NCBI RefSeq assembly: GCF_000143535.2
Contig: NC_037321.1
Coordinates: 682,001-746,000, forward strand
Length of the DNA: 64,000 nt
Source: Botrytis cinerea B05.10
Taxonomy: Eukaryota > Ascomycota > Leotiomycetes > Helotiales > Sclerotiniaceae
Reading direction: 5' to 3'
The notes under the pieces were generated by a model. It was not told the origin of the DNA. It worked only from the letters and a program-made list of their open reading frames with translations, and searched no databases. Below, piece after piece: positions 44,152 through 57,370 of this stretch. The translations under genes were made by a program, and so were the position numbers. Each line of letters starts with the position of its first letter. Position 1 is the stretch's first letter.

Positions 44152-46907
44152 CTATCCCCAAGTTCGTGGTCCAAAAATCTCCCCAGAACCCACCTTTTTC
44201 TGGACTGCTGTCTCCAGATAATCCATTGTATTCGATGGTGCTCTATTTCCCCACCACTAAAACACAATTAGTCCTTTACTCCAATCCAGTTCAACAGCGA
44301 AAAACTCACATCAGGAAACCCCGTTCCCGTCAAATTCAAAGCGGCGATAATAACAATCGTGCAGATCGCCAATCCAGCGTCCAGCCCCGCACTCGTGATA
44401 TAATTGAACCTCATCCACCATCCTCTCCATCGATTCTTGATATATTTCTGAAAGATGAAACCATACAAACACCAACTTAAGTAGCTTAATGGTGTAGCAG
44501 GTGGCAATTCTGACATGCCACCGAAGAATATCGGTGCGCTGAAGAATCGTATCTTTGATTTCGGGAATGCTCGTGCAAGGAAGTATATGACAAAGGGAAG
44601 AAGTGCACCTGCTAACCAAAAATACTGAAGAGAGCCATAGATAGCCCCGGAGCTAAAGATGCGTTGAGGGCCGATCAATCCAAATATTACGCTGGCGTTA
44701 AAGAAGACTCTCGGACCAGGACAGGTGAAGTTATTTTTTTGATCGCTGGTGCATATACCTTCAATATGACCCAATGCCCACTCCAAAACGCCTAATTGAA
44801 CGAAGCAACTCCAAATCGTTGCTACCAATTGGCCCCAAAAGACTGGTCTTTGAGGAATTTTAAGGTAGTGGGCGAGTTTCAAATCGGATAGAAAAGCATG
44901 TGCTTGGTTCATAGTAATGTATCCGTATGTCTTGAACAGCATAAGGGCAATTGGACGACCGGGAAGCATATATCCCACTATATATTCGGTGAAGACATTG
45001 AGACCGAGGTGAATATTGGTGGTTGCATAGATTATACCGATGGGGATGGTCCAAGCTAGAGAAATTATGAGTGCGATGATTAATGCCCACCATGTAAGAT
45101 GCGTAGGATACGCGCATACAGCTGCTAGAGCCATAGCCATCATCACGAGAAAAAAGGCGGTATACCACCATCCTGGTACGGGTTTATATTTTCGCATCAT
45201 TTTAGTGTGGTTATCATCTAAAGTTCCGCGGATTGCGCGAGCGAGTATCCACTGGGGAGTATGACATTAGTTTCTGTAAGAAACCATGCATAGAAATCAA
45301 TAAGCATATACTTACAATCTCTTGGCCATGAAATAGAATAGTATGGAATATCACTGCAGCAATAGCAGCAAAAGAAAGACCATACGAAAGACTAAAGGTA
45401 GTCGAAAGAAACAAGGGCGAGTATTCCTGTGATGAAGTTAGTTTCCGCTTACCCCTAGTCATTAAGCGAGAGAACACGTACCTTATACTTCTCAATATCG
45501 AGCGTGTACTCTGGAGTTAGAATCTTGGTGACATTGTAATGTTGACCAGTATTATCATAACTGTTCGAATCAGAAATAGGCAACCATTCAGCATACCAAT
45601 GCCCTGAGAAATGAATCCCAGCCGTCACGATCATGAACCAAAAGACAGTACCGATAGCTGTGTTGGCAATTGCAAACCAAGGTGGGATGAGTGGAGACTG
45701 AAGATTATATCCTAAGGAGCCAGTGAGCAGGTATTCGACTAAAAATCCCGAATTCGGGGTAATCACTTACCTGTAATCTGGGTCCAATCAAACGTAATTG
45801 GAATAATAGAAATACCAGTCCAACCACCAAAAACCTGATTAATAACAACATTGTTTGGCCGGATCCACGTAACGAAAGAAAAAACGCTCAAGAATTGTGC
45901 AATATAGCCTGGAAACCAATACCAGACAAAAGATCCGACAAAGACATAGAAGAAATATCTATATCTAGCTATAGACCAACCATTCGACTTAGCAGGATCT
46001 GTTTTGCTATGGTCATGCAAGGCATAAATGAAAGAAGTGCTAACGAGATTCTGTGGCCAAATCATAGAAGCCGGTTCGACTAAAAACTTGCGCATCATAC
46101 CTGCAATCCCAAACCCGATACATTGTGTGGAGAGCGCAAGTAAGATGTTGAAGCCCCAGCCGAAATCTTGTCCATAAAATTCTCTTTGGGCGGTCAGTGT
46201 ATCAGTAAAATATGCTACACCTTGACCAAATGCAGCATTGGCCATAATTACGATGAGACCATGCTCTTTCATGTTGAATTTTCCTGGGCTCAGATTCCAC
46301 TTTACTCCAAAGGTGCTGTAGGTCCGATCTGGAAAGATCATTGTCCAACCTATCCCCAGAGGATATGCGACCATTTGCACAACAATGGAGGTGATTGTCA
46401 AAGAAGGAGCTCGGAGTGAGAAGAGAGAGTTCAATCCGGATGCAATGGTATTGAGAATTAATCCGATTACCCATGCTCGAATTGTGTTACATGGAAGATC
46501 TTCGTCATAGTTTCTGACCGCTGCACGAACCTATTCTCAAGTTAATTGCAATGAAAAAAATAAGAATCACATCGTTTCACCTCAGGATATGGCGAGTTCT
46601 CAAAAACTTCATCATATATTCTTCCTTCAGCATTGCCATCTCGTCTATTGACGGCGTCATCGATTTCTTCTAATCGATCTTGTCCCAAATTTGGATCCCA
46701 TCTATGAAGTTGCTCGAATGCGGTCAATTTGCGATTCGTTTCTGCCTCTTGTATGTCACGAGCAGTTGACACTGCGTCATCCTTTTCTTCTGGACTTTCG
46801 ATGGTATCTGGTGGAGTGCGTGACTGAGCAATAGAGTCATCATGTGAAGGAATACTGGCTGGAACGACGGGATCCCGAGCTCGGAATCTCTTGAAAACTC
46901 CAGCCAT
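44152..46907 (-). CDS. OPT-family oligopeptide transporter
   Basis: Proton-coupled uptake of small peptides or glutathione-like substrates across the plasma membrane (family knowledge). Six exons on the minus strand: 46907-46581, 46530-45771, 45711-45482, 45426-45316, 45251-44310, 44256-44152; 824 aa. All junctions keep frame. The N-terminal cytosolic part ends in the OPT hallmark NSPYPEVRAAV (exon 1/2 junction). Multiple membrane segments follow, with IRAWVIGLILNTIASGLNSLFSLR, YPLGIGW, WNLSPGKFNMKEHGLIVIMANA, IWPQNLV, WFPGYIAQFLSVFSFVTWI, GHWYAEWLP, YWFAGA-type LQYFWLAGALLP and ATPLSYLSWCLYGFIFQKYIKNRWRGWWMRFNYI, all family landmarks. The last exon (WWGNRAPSNTMDY...) is short and would be missed if the frame were taken to its first stop. 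The exact substrate cannot be read from sequence. Confidence 0.95.
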
Positions 46908-47584
46908 GATTATATGTTTGGAAAATACAAATCAAGCAAGAAGATGTAGCATGGAGGATAGAAATGAATTTGAGCTCAGAATAAAGAATATATTTAAGAG
47001 AACTGTCTACAGGTCACGCAGCCTCCTGATAAGCTACATCAGAACATGCCCCCTCTGAAATGCAAGATAACAAGTGATAACGGTTAGTTTCACATTTCCA
47101 ACAAGAAAACTGCAAAGTCCCGCTATGCAAAACCACTATAGGCAGGTATTCCCATTTCATACCCCTGACAATAAGAAAACATCCAACTGCCGTGCAGTAT
47201 CGTACAAAAGTTGTACCTGACCTCAACCAATCAGAACTCGAGTTTTCTGCATATCGAGCATGACCCCGCATGTTCAACCAGGTGGACGATAAGATCTTCT
47301 TTATCGAAAATCCATTATCTTTAGAGGGTCAATCGGAATGATATGCAGTGATGTGATACCGGATTTCTATGTTTGTACGTGTAAAAGTCATAAAGTATAT
47401 CTAGACTGTTTTGACGAGTTGTATTCTCAGACGACCCACCACGGATAGTACGGCATGTTTGATCCCTGCGTAGAGACGATGAGCCGAGTCGATTTTCCAA
47501 CACTCTCCCCGATTTCAGCAATATCTTTTGCTCCGATTACCCAGATTTGGGTAATCTTTTCCTGTAGTTTTAAACGAACACGGA
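46908..47584. other. Intergenic region, OPT transporter to F-box-like gene
   Basis: About 680 bases: leader and promoter of the OPT gene (-) and 3' end of the F-box-like gene (-). An 87-codon antisense frame (47014-47277) has no protein character. Nothing else visible. Confidence 0.45.
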
Positions 47585-49051
47585 TCAAAGATCTGTTCTA
47601 AATATCCGTCGTACTTCAATTTCAACCCCCGCTCGTGCGCTTAATTTATCTAGAAACTGCCGCATAGTGCGATCAAGTTTGTATGGATCCCGGATGGGAG
47701 TAGAGTCAGATTCCTGATAGTCGTAAGCCAGTAGAAAACGGATGCTTCGAAGGTGAGGTGTTAATGTTTTCCAAATTTTCAACCAAGATAGAACTGCACT
47801 GACTACCATGATATAGTTAATATGGTTTCGCCATTCTAACTCTTTACCATCCGTGAGTGTGAGAACCTCAATATTCCTAGGTACAATCCGTTCAAATCGT
47901 AAAATCCGGCCAAATCTAGGAATATAACTAAGTCGATAATTTGAGAAAGAACCGGCTAGAAATTCCAAGTTAATCTCAAGTCTTTTCAAGAATGCGAAAC
48001 TGACGAGTCCATCTAATGATCCTCTGACTGTGATTGGAGAAGAGTTCTCATCAACGACCTCATTCTCTGCTGAGATAGTGAGCATAGTCAAGGTATTTTG
48101 AACGGACGACAATGCACTCATGATTTCGTCGTATTCTACCGTAGTTCCACAATCGTCAAAACGATGCCATCTCCAGCGCAGAATCTTGAGTCTAGTCGTA
48201 AAACTAAGGATCCGACGTAGAACGAATGTACTTACCATGTCAAGATCTAGTGACGTAAGGGTTGATATTACCGGTGGTGAAGCTGGTTCCCAACCGAAAT
48301 CTATGGGAATATATAGCGTAGCCGATAGACAAAGAATGTTTGGAAAATAGAATAACATAAGGATGTCGTATGGGTCCGAATCTTTGTATCTAAAACGACC
48401 TAAGGAGGTCTCATTGAAGGAAACATACTGAAGTCGTTGAAAAAAGGCAAATCCACAGTTGGTATCTCGATCTAGAGTCGATGTGAGGACCAAGCCAACG
48501 ACTCGACTGTCATGCAAAAAATTCGGATCCAATCGAAAGTATATCAGGTTCGGGAGTTTGCACAACAAGACTGCGACGAAAGCGTCCAGATTTCCGTTGC
48601 GCAATTGACGGATCCAAAAATCTCCATAATCAATGTTCTTGAATGTCTTGATAACTTCAATCAACTGTTCGAGGTCAACTTCGTCCACCTTGGGTCTGAC
48701 ATCACGAATTGTGGCAACACTACGCATGGATTCACCACCATGTTTGCCGAGCGTGAGACCTTTTACTTCATTAGCTAGGTAGGGTTTCGAAAGTATGCTT
48801 TTGACGAGCGAGAGGATTCGGGGCGGTCTCGAATGTTTTCTCCAATTCAATTGAATCTCAGAGTACAGGTACGGCTCCGTAAACTCATTCAAAAACTTGC
48901 ATGCCCAGAATAAACCGTAGAAATCCTCGGCAGACAGAGACTCAAAGATCATGCAATGAATCTCGGTGGAACAACGAAGGAGCCCAGGTATTTGGGAGAT
49001 AGCTTTCATGTTCAAGATTAGAGGCTTTGATGAAAATGATGCTATGACCAA
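47585..49051 (-). CDS. F-box-like protein, lineage-specific
   Basis: Single exon, 488 aa. The first ATG (49051) and the one 14 codons later (MKAISQIPGLLRCS, at 49009) are both possible; the second places the F-box-like segment near the N-terminus as usual. Residues about 22-62 (LLRCSTEIHCMIFESLSAEDFYGLFWACKFLNEFTEPYLYSEI) have the spacing of a fungal F-box: LP/STEIH.MIFE.L...D...L..C. The remainder is leucine-rich with repeated hydrophobic strands (LKILRWRWHRFDD, LTSLDLDMVSTFVLRR, LKRLEINLEFLAG) suggestive of an irregular leucine-rich-repeat solenoid that would recruit substrates to an SCF ubiquitin ligase. Such genes are numerous and variable in Leotiomycetes. No target can be inferred. Confidence 0.7.
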   Translation of the reverse strand: MVIASFSSKPLILNMKAISQIPGLLRCSTEIHCMIFESLSAEDFYGLFWACKFLNEFTEPYLYSEIQLNWRKHSRPPRILSLVKSILSKPYLANEVKGLTLGKHGGESMRSVATIRDVRPKVDEVDLEQLIEVIKTFKNIDYGDFWIRQLRNGNLDAFVAVLLCKLPNLIYFRLDPNFLHDSRVVGLVLTSTLDRDTNCGFAFFQRLQYVSFNETSLGRFRYKDSDPYDILMLFYFPNILCLSATLYIPIDFGWEPASPPVISTLTSLDLDMVSTFVLRRILSFTTRLKILRWRWHRFDDCGTTVEYDEIMSALSSVQNTLTMLTISAENEVVDENSSPITVRGSLDGLVSFAFLKRLEINLEFLAGSFSNYRLSYIPRFGRILRFERIVPRNIEVLTLTDGKELEWRNHINYIMVVSAVLSWLKIWKTLTPHLRSIRFLLAYDYQESDSTPIRDPYKLDRTMRQFLDKLSARAGVEIEVRRIFRTDL

Positions 49052-51549
49052 GAAAAGTGTGAGATCAAGCTGTTTTGAATAGAGAGAGGCCTAGAGATGA
49101 AGTTCGTGGTGGGGTTGTAATGGTGACATCGGAAGTTGCAAGCAAACATGATTTGATTTAAATTTACAGTGATCCTGCAAAACAACTATTGGTACAAGTT
49201 TTGGAAGGTGCGCTTAAGATTCAAGTATATGAAGTTATGAGACTACCAAATTAATTTTTCCGGGGAAGGTGTCACTTATCTTCGATTTAGATCAAAACTT
49301 ACAGTGACCACCTTCCAACAATGAATCTTAATGTCTGGATATTCTCTAGTTATGAGAATAATTGCAGCAAGTTCACAATGAGAATTTCGCAGATGGCTTT
49401 GATGGTATACCCGTAAATATTAGACATTATAAGTGTTACAAGGGAGGACAATCTCTCGGAGTATTTTCGTAGTCCTATGGAATGTTTACTAATTCTTACC
49501 AAACAACAACAGTTTGTCCAAAATGGTATATACGCTCATATACAACATAGCTAGAAACTGTATCAGCTTGAGACCTGCTTATAGCAGGTTTATCGACGAA
49601 CAAAAGGTCCAATATATCTCTCAACACATTACCATCCGACTGCCAAAAGATTGCCGAACTTCGGATATCCAGTCACTTTCAAATACCGAACTGTTCTCAA
49701 ATGTTACATTGACTGCATTTAAAAGTTGAAACTCCCTGAACTTTGGGCCACAATATTCAATTCTGAGCGCTCTAGGTTTCAACAATAGTAGAAGCTACAG
49801 AAACAAAACGGACTTGGAAAGAAATTGGCCAAAACGAAGTAGTGAACGTGACTAAAGAAATTCCGATTCTTGATACTCATTATACATGGCAGACAACACG
49901 ACTAGCACGGTATGAGACAATTCTCCCAAGATATCAGCAGATAAATATGAATAGCAAAATGAAGAGCGTGATTCAAGGACCAGAATCATGAACAATGACA
50001 GATGTATCTCTAGGGGCACAACAGTTTCTTTGAAAACTGCATGTAAAGTATAGAAAACTCTTTGATTACTCATTGATGATTGACCCGCTAAGCAATTCAC
50101 CAGATGGCATCAAGAGACTCAATCCCCACACAAATTCTTCTAAGATCAAGCTCGTTTTTCAAGAAAATCATAACACAATTGTCCCATCTTGATCCCGCTG
50201 CAAACCCTATATCTGACCAAATAGCAAGAAACAAAGCAGACAAGAACTATCTCCAATTTCAAAGGGAAAGCAAGAGTCAAACAGTCGCAAGGACTTTATT
50301 GACTGTTTTCCATCTTCCTGACGCATAAATTTCACTAATCAACTCTTCTTCTCCTTGGGGGGAAAAAAAGAAATTTCATTTCTAATGGATATCGCGCCAA
50401 AATACCACTTAATGGAACTATATTTTCTATTCCTTTTGATCGACAAAGCTTGATACGTAGACATATCTTCTTTTTTACATGCCAAGTAAACCAAAAGCGC
50501 CATAAAATTGAAAGTAATAGATTGAGTATATTCACGATTGATTGGTGTGAAAAGTAGTGTAGGAAAAGTGTTTGTAGTACATGATATGCTCTCCATAATG
50601 ATGTCACGTATACATTTTCTGCAAACGAATCATCACATATGGTGAAACACATCAAAGGTCGTCAAGTTTGATAACACAAATCAACTCAATGAACTCCATT
50701 TCTAATCCAATGGTGATGGTATTAAACATACCATCATGCCATCTCAAGAAGAGAATGCTACCTCTAAGGTCACGTGGAAGCGTTCAGAGCACTTTAAGCA
50801 CCAACAATAACGATAATTAGCACCACTTATAACTGATACTGATAGCAAGCCCTACAATAAAGAATATCCCTCCACCTTCTAGATCTTCCTATCTCTGATA
50901 CACAACGCTGCTCATATACGTCATGGGTAGTTACACCCAGCGACTCCACACCTAATCATCATATAATAGACTTTAGCAGTGAAACCTCCAAACTCCACTC
51001 CACATCCATCAACATCAACTTTGATATCTTCGACAAAAGCACTAACTAGACATCCGCAGGACTACTACCCGTCGAACAGATAGAAGCAGTATGGTTGCAG
51101 AAACAAAGTTTGGCTAAAAGCAAGAAAGATAGAAAACTCTATTTTAGAAAGATAGCGAGATAGCGAGATGGCAAGAAAGTAAGACAGTGATCATCAAAGC
51201 GCGATAAGGAATTGTGAACTCTCTTTTTTCTCTTGTCTTCTGTATCATGCACGGAATCTCACCAGTAGGTTGGGAGATGCGTAGCTACCTAGTTGCTTCC
51301 CCGCAGATCAGACGCCTCTCTCCTATTTATAATGAATTTAGAAAATTCCGTTGCAAAAACTAGAAGGAAGTGGATTTCGTACGAAAAAGGGGGTTGGTAT
51401 TTCCCCCTCAACCTTCTGGGATTCGCGATAGCTTTAGATTCCAGAAGGAAAGATCTATCTCTTATCATAGCGGATCGATGTATCCGTCTTTTCATGCTTA
51501 CCTCCAACCATTCAATCCTCATATATGTCAGATCCTCCCGTCCAAAAAG

Positions 51550-51585
51550 CCGGCCAAATGACCGGCCAAAAGACCGGCCAAGAAA
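51550..51585. repeat. 12-bp tandem repeat around a CCGGCC core
   Basis: Three adjacent units: CCGGCCAAATGA, CCGGCCAAAAGA, CCGGCCAAGAAA. The core contains the palindrome GGCC. It is GC-rich in an AT-rich neighbourhood. Confidence 0.85.
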
Positions 51586-54500
51586 TCGGATGTGGACAAA
51601 ACGATCCGGAGGATAGCCGAGCGGGAGCGGTTTGTTGACCGGTAGTCATATTGACATCAATGTCATATCTTATCATATCATTTAACTTCGTACGACGGTC
51701 CGAACATAATACCATATGGAATACAGACCTAGCTCTAACAGATACAACACACACTTAGAGGGTGTATCAAAGTGTAATTTCGCAGTTATACGGACGAGAA
51801 GGATAAATAGACGTATAAAGGAGTGCATATCTAGAGACAAGAACCTTATACCGAAACCATATTCTCGGGACGGTTGTTTCATGTGATCGGTACATGTTTG
51901 TGCGTCCGCCCCAAAGAGGGAATCAACGGAGTTGAGAACTCAGAAATTGTACTCGGCAATGGGTAGCTTAGCTATCACAAGGCTCAGATCAAATTCTATC
52001 TCTAAGAGTCCGTGTGGGCGCGGTGGTGGTGGATGTAGAGTCGAATAGAGTAGAGCGCACATCCATCTATTCATCCCTGGCTACCTAACCCATTCGCCAA
52101 TACATATCTGAGATGTACATCATTCTCCTTTCTTACCTGCTGTCGTACATATGCTGTACCAGCAAACGCAAACGCAAACGTTCCATCCCTCCCAATCAGC
52201 CACACAATTTTCAAACCTGCCACCCATACCCAAGAAATCGGGAGGGATCAAGGAAGTTATATCGATCAACATCCCATGCTATCTCACCCACCTATCCACC
52301 CTCGCAAGCAAAACACTCCTGCGGCGTAGGTTTTCGTGCACACCCTATCCTGTCTATCTATATCACTGCTTATTATATGTCTACCTACCTACCTATTACC
52401 TACATCTCCGTACGCCTTGAATTTCTCACCGACTTTATTCCCCTTTGTGCTTGTGTACTTGCGTTCGTATCTTGGGTCTGAGATTGGGATTTGGGATTTG
52501 GGATTCTGGAAATTGTTGCGGTGAAGGGGTTGGGGAGGGTTAGGGATATGGATGGGAGGGATATGGATGGGAGGGAGATGTATGGATGTGGATTATGATG
52601 GATGTATAAAGTGAGCTGATGAGATGAGGTGAGCCTTACGATGGGGAGGGCGATGAAATGCATCCGGTGGAGTTGGGTATAAGGTATGGGATAGAGAGGA
52701 TGGGGGTGAGAGAGATATAGATAAGATATGATAGGAATGGGATGACGGCATAATACCTACAGATATGGACTGACCTACAGGCCAGCGAGACATACTACTT
52801 TTTTAAATGATGATCGACCTAGGAAGGAATTTGATGATAGGGAGAGATATCACGAGGAAGATACTTGAATATGCCTTTTGATCCCATGTGTAGATATACC
52901 AATGATGGCGATGAAACCGGAGAGATAGCAAAACTGCTTCGTCAATGAACACATCACGATACACTTACTCACTCTCCACTCCATCCCTTGCGATGAATCC
53001 GACCCCCTTTCCAGCCAGCGCAACACTATGGAGTTTGATACACACAAAATAAGGCTGTCTGTCTGTACGTACGCACGTATGTATGCATGTATGTGTATGG
53101 AGTTATCAAGAATCCGGCTAACTAATCCATGTGGACATCGAGATTTGATTGGCGGCAAATTGAAAGCGGTGAGATGGGATTATTCTATACCGTCATTCCG
53201 TGCGTGATTGCCGGTACAATAATTAGTAAATCACATCGGCTTGACATAGAGATAGTTACAAAGTTACAAACGGTACCCCTTATCGGCCGACGCTCAAGCT
53301 AAGCTAAGCGGATAATAATGCAGCGGTGATCTAATTTGTGCGGGAGACTGGACGCCACGCGCGGGATTCTTTGTTCTATCTTTCTTTTCTTGTTCTCGAA
53401 GTACTTCCTGTCTGTGGATGGATGGATGCAGAGGGGGGAGGGGGGATTTATTGTTTTACTCGCTATTGTAACCTATCCCTAATACTTGTCTGTATAGTTG
53501 CATGTTACAAGAAACGAATACAACCTCCATCATATACCAGAGTCTAGACCAATAGTAAGTGCATCGACAATCTCACTGACTCGGACCTCAACGCTCCTTG
53601 GTTGTTCGTTCTCACCAGACACTAAGAATGGAGCTGAGTTCTCACAACGGGAATGTTATTTTTCATTTAAGAACACAAAAAAAAAGAAAAGAAAAAAGAC
53701 GATACGCACGAGACAACACTAAACTAAAACAACACCCGTTTTGCTGAAGAAAATATACCGGAGGGGGCGTGGAAGTCGTGGGCTATAATTATCATTTATA
53801 TTCCGTACATACATACCTACATACATACACAGGATCCATGGATAAATAATATAATATCAGAATATTCGATATTTCCGTGCCGTGCCGTTTGATTGAGAAG
53901 TGGGAGGGAGAAGTTTGCTCGGAAAGTTGGGGCGGAAGGAGGGGGGGATCTTGTCTTGATTGGGGTTATTGGGTTGTAGTAGTTGTTGTTGTACAGCATG
54001 AGATGGATGAGGGCGTCGTGTGTGGGAGTGTGTTGTGTATGTGTTTTGCTGTAATACTTACCTGATGACTTGATGACTTGGATCATGGATGGAAAGCTGG
54101 AGGGAGTGAAGGGGTTTGGGCCGGGGGGGAGAGGAAGGAATTTGAGTTCTATGGGTGCTTATTTGTTTTGGATTTGTAATTCTTGGGGGATATTGAATGG
54201 AACGGAGAGAATAATATATTATCCCTTTTATATGAACGCAAAGGTAGCAAGTAGTACTTGTAAACATGCATGGAGTTTGTCTTCCCCGGATATCCAAAGA
54301 TGTGAGTCAGAATGTCGTTTGAAGTACTGGGTATGATATGTGATTGATGATCTTGAGGTCGATTTTTGCAGAATCTAGTAGGTGGCTGGCAGATGGCAGA
54401 CGCGACTAAAGGCAACTAAAGGCAATTAAAGGTGTCAAGATTGAACGATATCATTATCGATAGAGATTTCGATTCGATAAGATTACATGTAAATGGTCCG

Positions 54501-54702
54501 AGAACAATACCAAGAACCTGATATACCTACTACCTACCAGCCTACTGTATATGTGTGTGTATATCTGAACCGACTGTATCCTCATTCCTACTCGAGCTGT
54601 GCTCCGAGATGAGATCTCTCGGTTGGTCAGCCGGTAGGTAGTGAAGCAGCAAAAGATCGCAAGATCACAAGTACCTAGGTATATCTTACTCTAGCTTACA
54701 CC

Positions 54703-54724
54703 ATCCATCCATCCATCCATCCAT
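54703..54724. repeat. CCAT tetranucleotide microsatellite
   Basis: About five and a half uninterrupted copies of CCAT in gene-free sequence. Confidence 0.85.
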
Positions 54725-56749
54725 ACTAGCTGAGGCTGGACCACCTGGCGAACTAATCATTGAAGGGCCGAGAGAACTTAGAAGAAGAAGAAGGCAAAGG
54801 CTGACGACGGGAAATGACGACCTTGGCGTATACGCAAGTAATTGGAAGTAAACTATTCTAGGACTCCGTAATGGGAACGCATTCTCACATTCTAATACAT
54901 TTCTGTAACCCGTCTCGTAACGATTGTACCTAGGTATAATATCATTATTTTAACTGGCTCGACTGCTGAGCTCCTCTTGGGGGACGTACTTGTACTTGGC
55001 TCTTTGAGGAAAGACAGCTCCATTCAATTTTTCAAAGTGTTACCAAATAATTCTCCATATTTACCTAATTGTTGATGGTGCTCGGGGGAAAAACTCTCCA
55101 CATTATGTACGGAGTATGTGTTTCTGTGCTCTGTATCCATTTCGCCGTTTCAATCTATTCAAATTATCTTTCCTTGCGGCCCGGCTTGATCGTGGAAAAC
55201 GCATTTTGTGATTTTAGATCGTTTTAGGTGGTGTTGAGGAAGGAGATGACCTTACTCGCATGTATTTTGCACTCATCTGAATTCCGTAGCGTATGAGCTT
55301 TGAAGAAGCCGGAAACTTACTCTTGGTGTCTGAACTCTGATGAAAACTCGAGGGTCTTTTTTCTTCTGAAGCCTTCCTGGTTAATTTTCGTATTGACTTT
55401 TGGATTAATTGGAAGGAGAGGAAAAGGCGAGGAACTCCCTTCTTGTGATGTACGAATAGAAGCAAAGGAATGGAGTCTGGAAACGGGATGTTCTATTCAT
55501 ATCTCGATACACGAAAGATTTATTTGTATGACCACCAAGTACAGATATGTACAGATGTGTATGCACTTTGAATATTGGAATATGCCTAGCAACCACCAAT
55601 GATCATAGATATGTATATTCAATGAACTGCATGGACAAGCAATTATGAGGACATCACTTGCAGAGCACCTAATCCAAAAGCTTATGACAATGTTAGAGTG
55701 CTTTGCCAAGGAAAATGGAAGCAAGCGCACAAGCACAAGCACGTACAAGCCTATAAGGCAAGGCAAGGTGAGGGAACTAAGGAACTAGACATTAGAAAAG
55801 AGGATAGTGGTTTTCTTTAAATGGGTATGAATTTGGAGCGTGACCAAGGAAAAACCTGGAATACCTGCACTGAGAAGTCTAGATTGGGAGGCTAGTTGTT
55901 GTCTCCTCCCTCTCTTGTGTGTGCTTTGTGTGTTCTGTGGTATTATGTAGAGTCAATCTCGATGGTTTGACTTTCTTCCAGGTTGCGTTGCTTGACCGCT
56001 TGTTCCAGAAATTCTGGATTGATGTCGAGGTAGATGGAAGGCGTAGGTATGGACGAGGTGTTTTGCTGAAATAGCATCTCTCGAGCGAGCGAGCGAGCGA
56101 GTAGGTAGTTAGCGGTTTGAATGGTTTCCCGAGTAGTTAGTTGAATTCCACGATATATCTGTCTACACACATGTATATGTGTAAAACAACATGGCTAAAT
56201 ATGATTTACACCTATAGATCTAGTCAGGTTTAAGATAGATCATAGAACTTGAGGCTAAATAATAATTAGATGAAAGGTTACCACTCCCAAGATGCTAGGG
56301 AGCTCCTAGAACCGAATGTCTGCTTATGTACGTACTAGGAAGTAGCAAGCGTCACTAGGGACCTACCTACTTGGATGGTTTGACTTTCTCATCCATACTA
56401 AAAAGAGAATATTTCCCGGGAAGGATAGATTCATAACGAGATCCACCATACCACCAGACTAACATACCACCATCCATCTCTTAGCCCGACCCATACCACG
56501 ACCCATAGACCCATAAACCGAGAATCACCCCATATACCATATCTAACACAAACGGGAATCTTCTTTCAAAGACATCCAAGTCTGAATCTGAATCGAAATC
56601 CGAATCATCAAGCCCTTTTAGCCGGAAGACTTGCAAGATCTTTTGGCCTTCTCCATACATATACACACACATACATATACTTCTTTCATTCTGTATATCT
56701 TCAATTTTCCGTCGTATCTGAGTACCGAGCCTGGGTAGGTATCCAATCA

Positions 56750-56771
56750 TACCTACCTACCTACCTACCTG
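56750..56771. repeat. CTAC tetranucleotide microsatellite
   Basis: Five copies of CTAC, the reverse-strand partner of the TAGG tract at 14041. Confidence 0.85.
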
Positions 56772-57370
56772 TCTAGACTCCGAATCTCTCTCTTACATCT
56801 TGAAATCATCTTTTCCCGTCAGAAATGGTGAAGATGGTGAAGAATTGATTGAGAAATCCCAGAGAAATCATTAAGATTCTTTAATTTCGATTTTGGAGTG
56901 AATTTCAACACATTACTCATCAACAACACACTTACACAGCACACGGCATCGATATCGATTCACTTCTCACCCACATTCTCATTGCTCTCACAGGTTACAT
57001 CATCAACCACCAAAAGACACGACCACGACCACAACCACAACCACAACCACAACCACGTCCATTTCTACTCATTCACCATCTTACCTCTTACTCGGCTTAA
57101 TATTCTCAGATTCTAATTCGTCTTCACTTCGCGTCACCTATGCGGAATTAACAGTAACTGGCCATCTTACACTTCAGTACAATACATACAACACAATACA
57201 ATACAATACCCCCAGTCATTTATCTTTTCCGTCGCGACAATGGCCATTCCGAAGCAGCAATATCGTCATGCCTTCTGCTAAACTCATCTCTCTCAACCCC
57301 CGAAAGTCGACAGAATCCAAAAGATAAAAACACATCCTCACCATTTAAATACATTCGAATACCTTCCAAG

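Larger units (their letters stand above)
49052..57370. other. 8.3-kb gene-free region rich in simple repeats
   Basis: Divergent gap between the F-box-like gene (-) and the FNIP-like gene (+). No frame exceeds 125 codons or shows a domain. A 74-codon frame at 50104-50328 (+) starts with ATG and is protein-like but too short to support. Simple repeats: CCGGCC 12-mer (51550-51585), CTAC (52380-52392), GTAC/GTAT (53064-53095), CCAT (54703-54724), GCGA (56086-56102), CTAC (56750-56771) and CCACAA (57023-57057). The 3' part from about 56.7 kb is CT- and CA-rich like a long fungal leader. Confidence 0.5.

Noticed and set aside
51612..51710. Possible second tRNA: A-box-like TAGCCGAGCGG and a B-box-like GGTCCGAAC about 85 bases later
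   Set aside because: The bases before the A box do not pair with anything after the B box, and no anticodon stem forms. Only the short boxes match.
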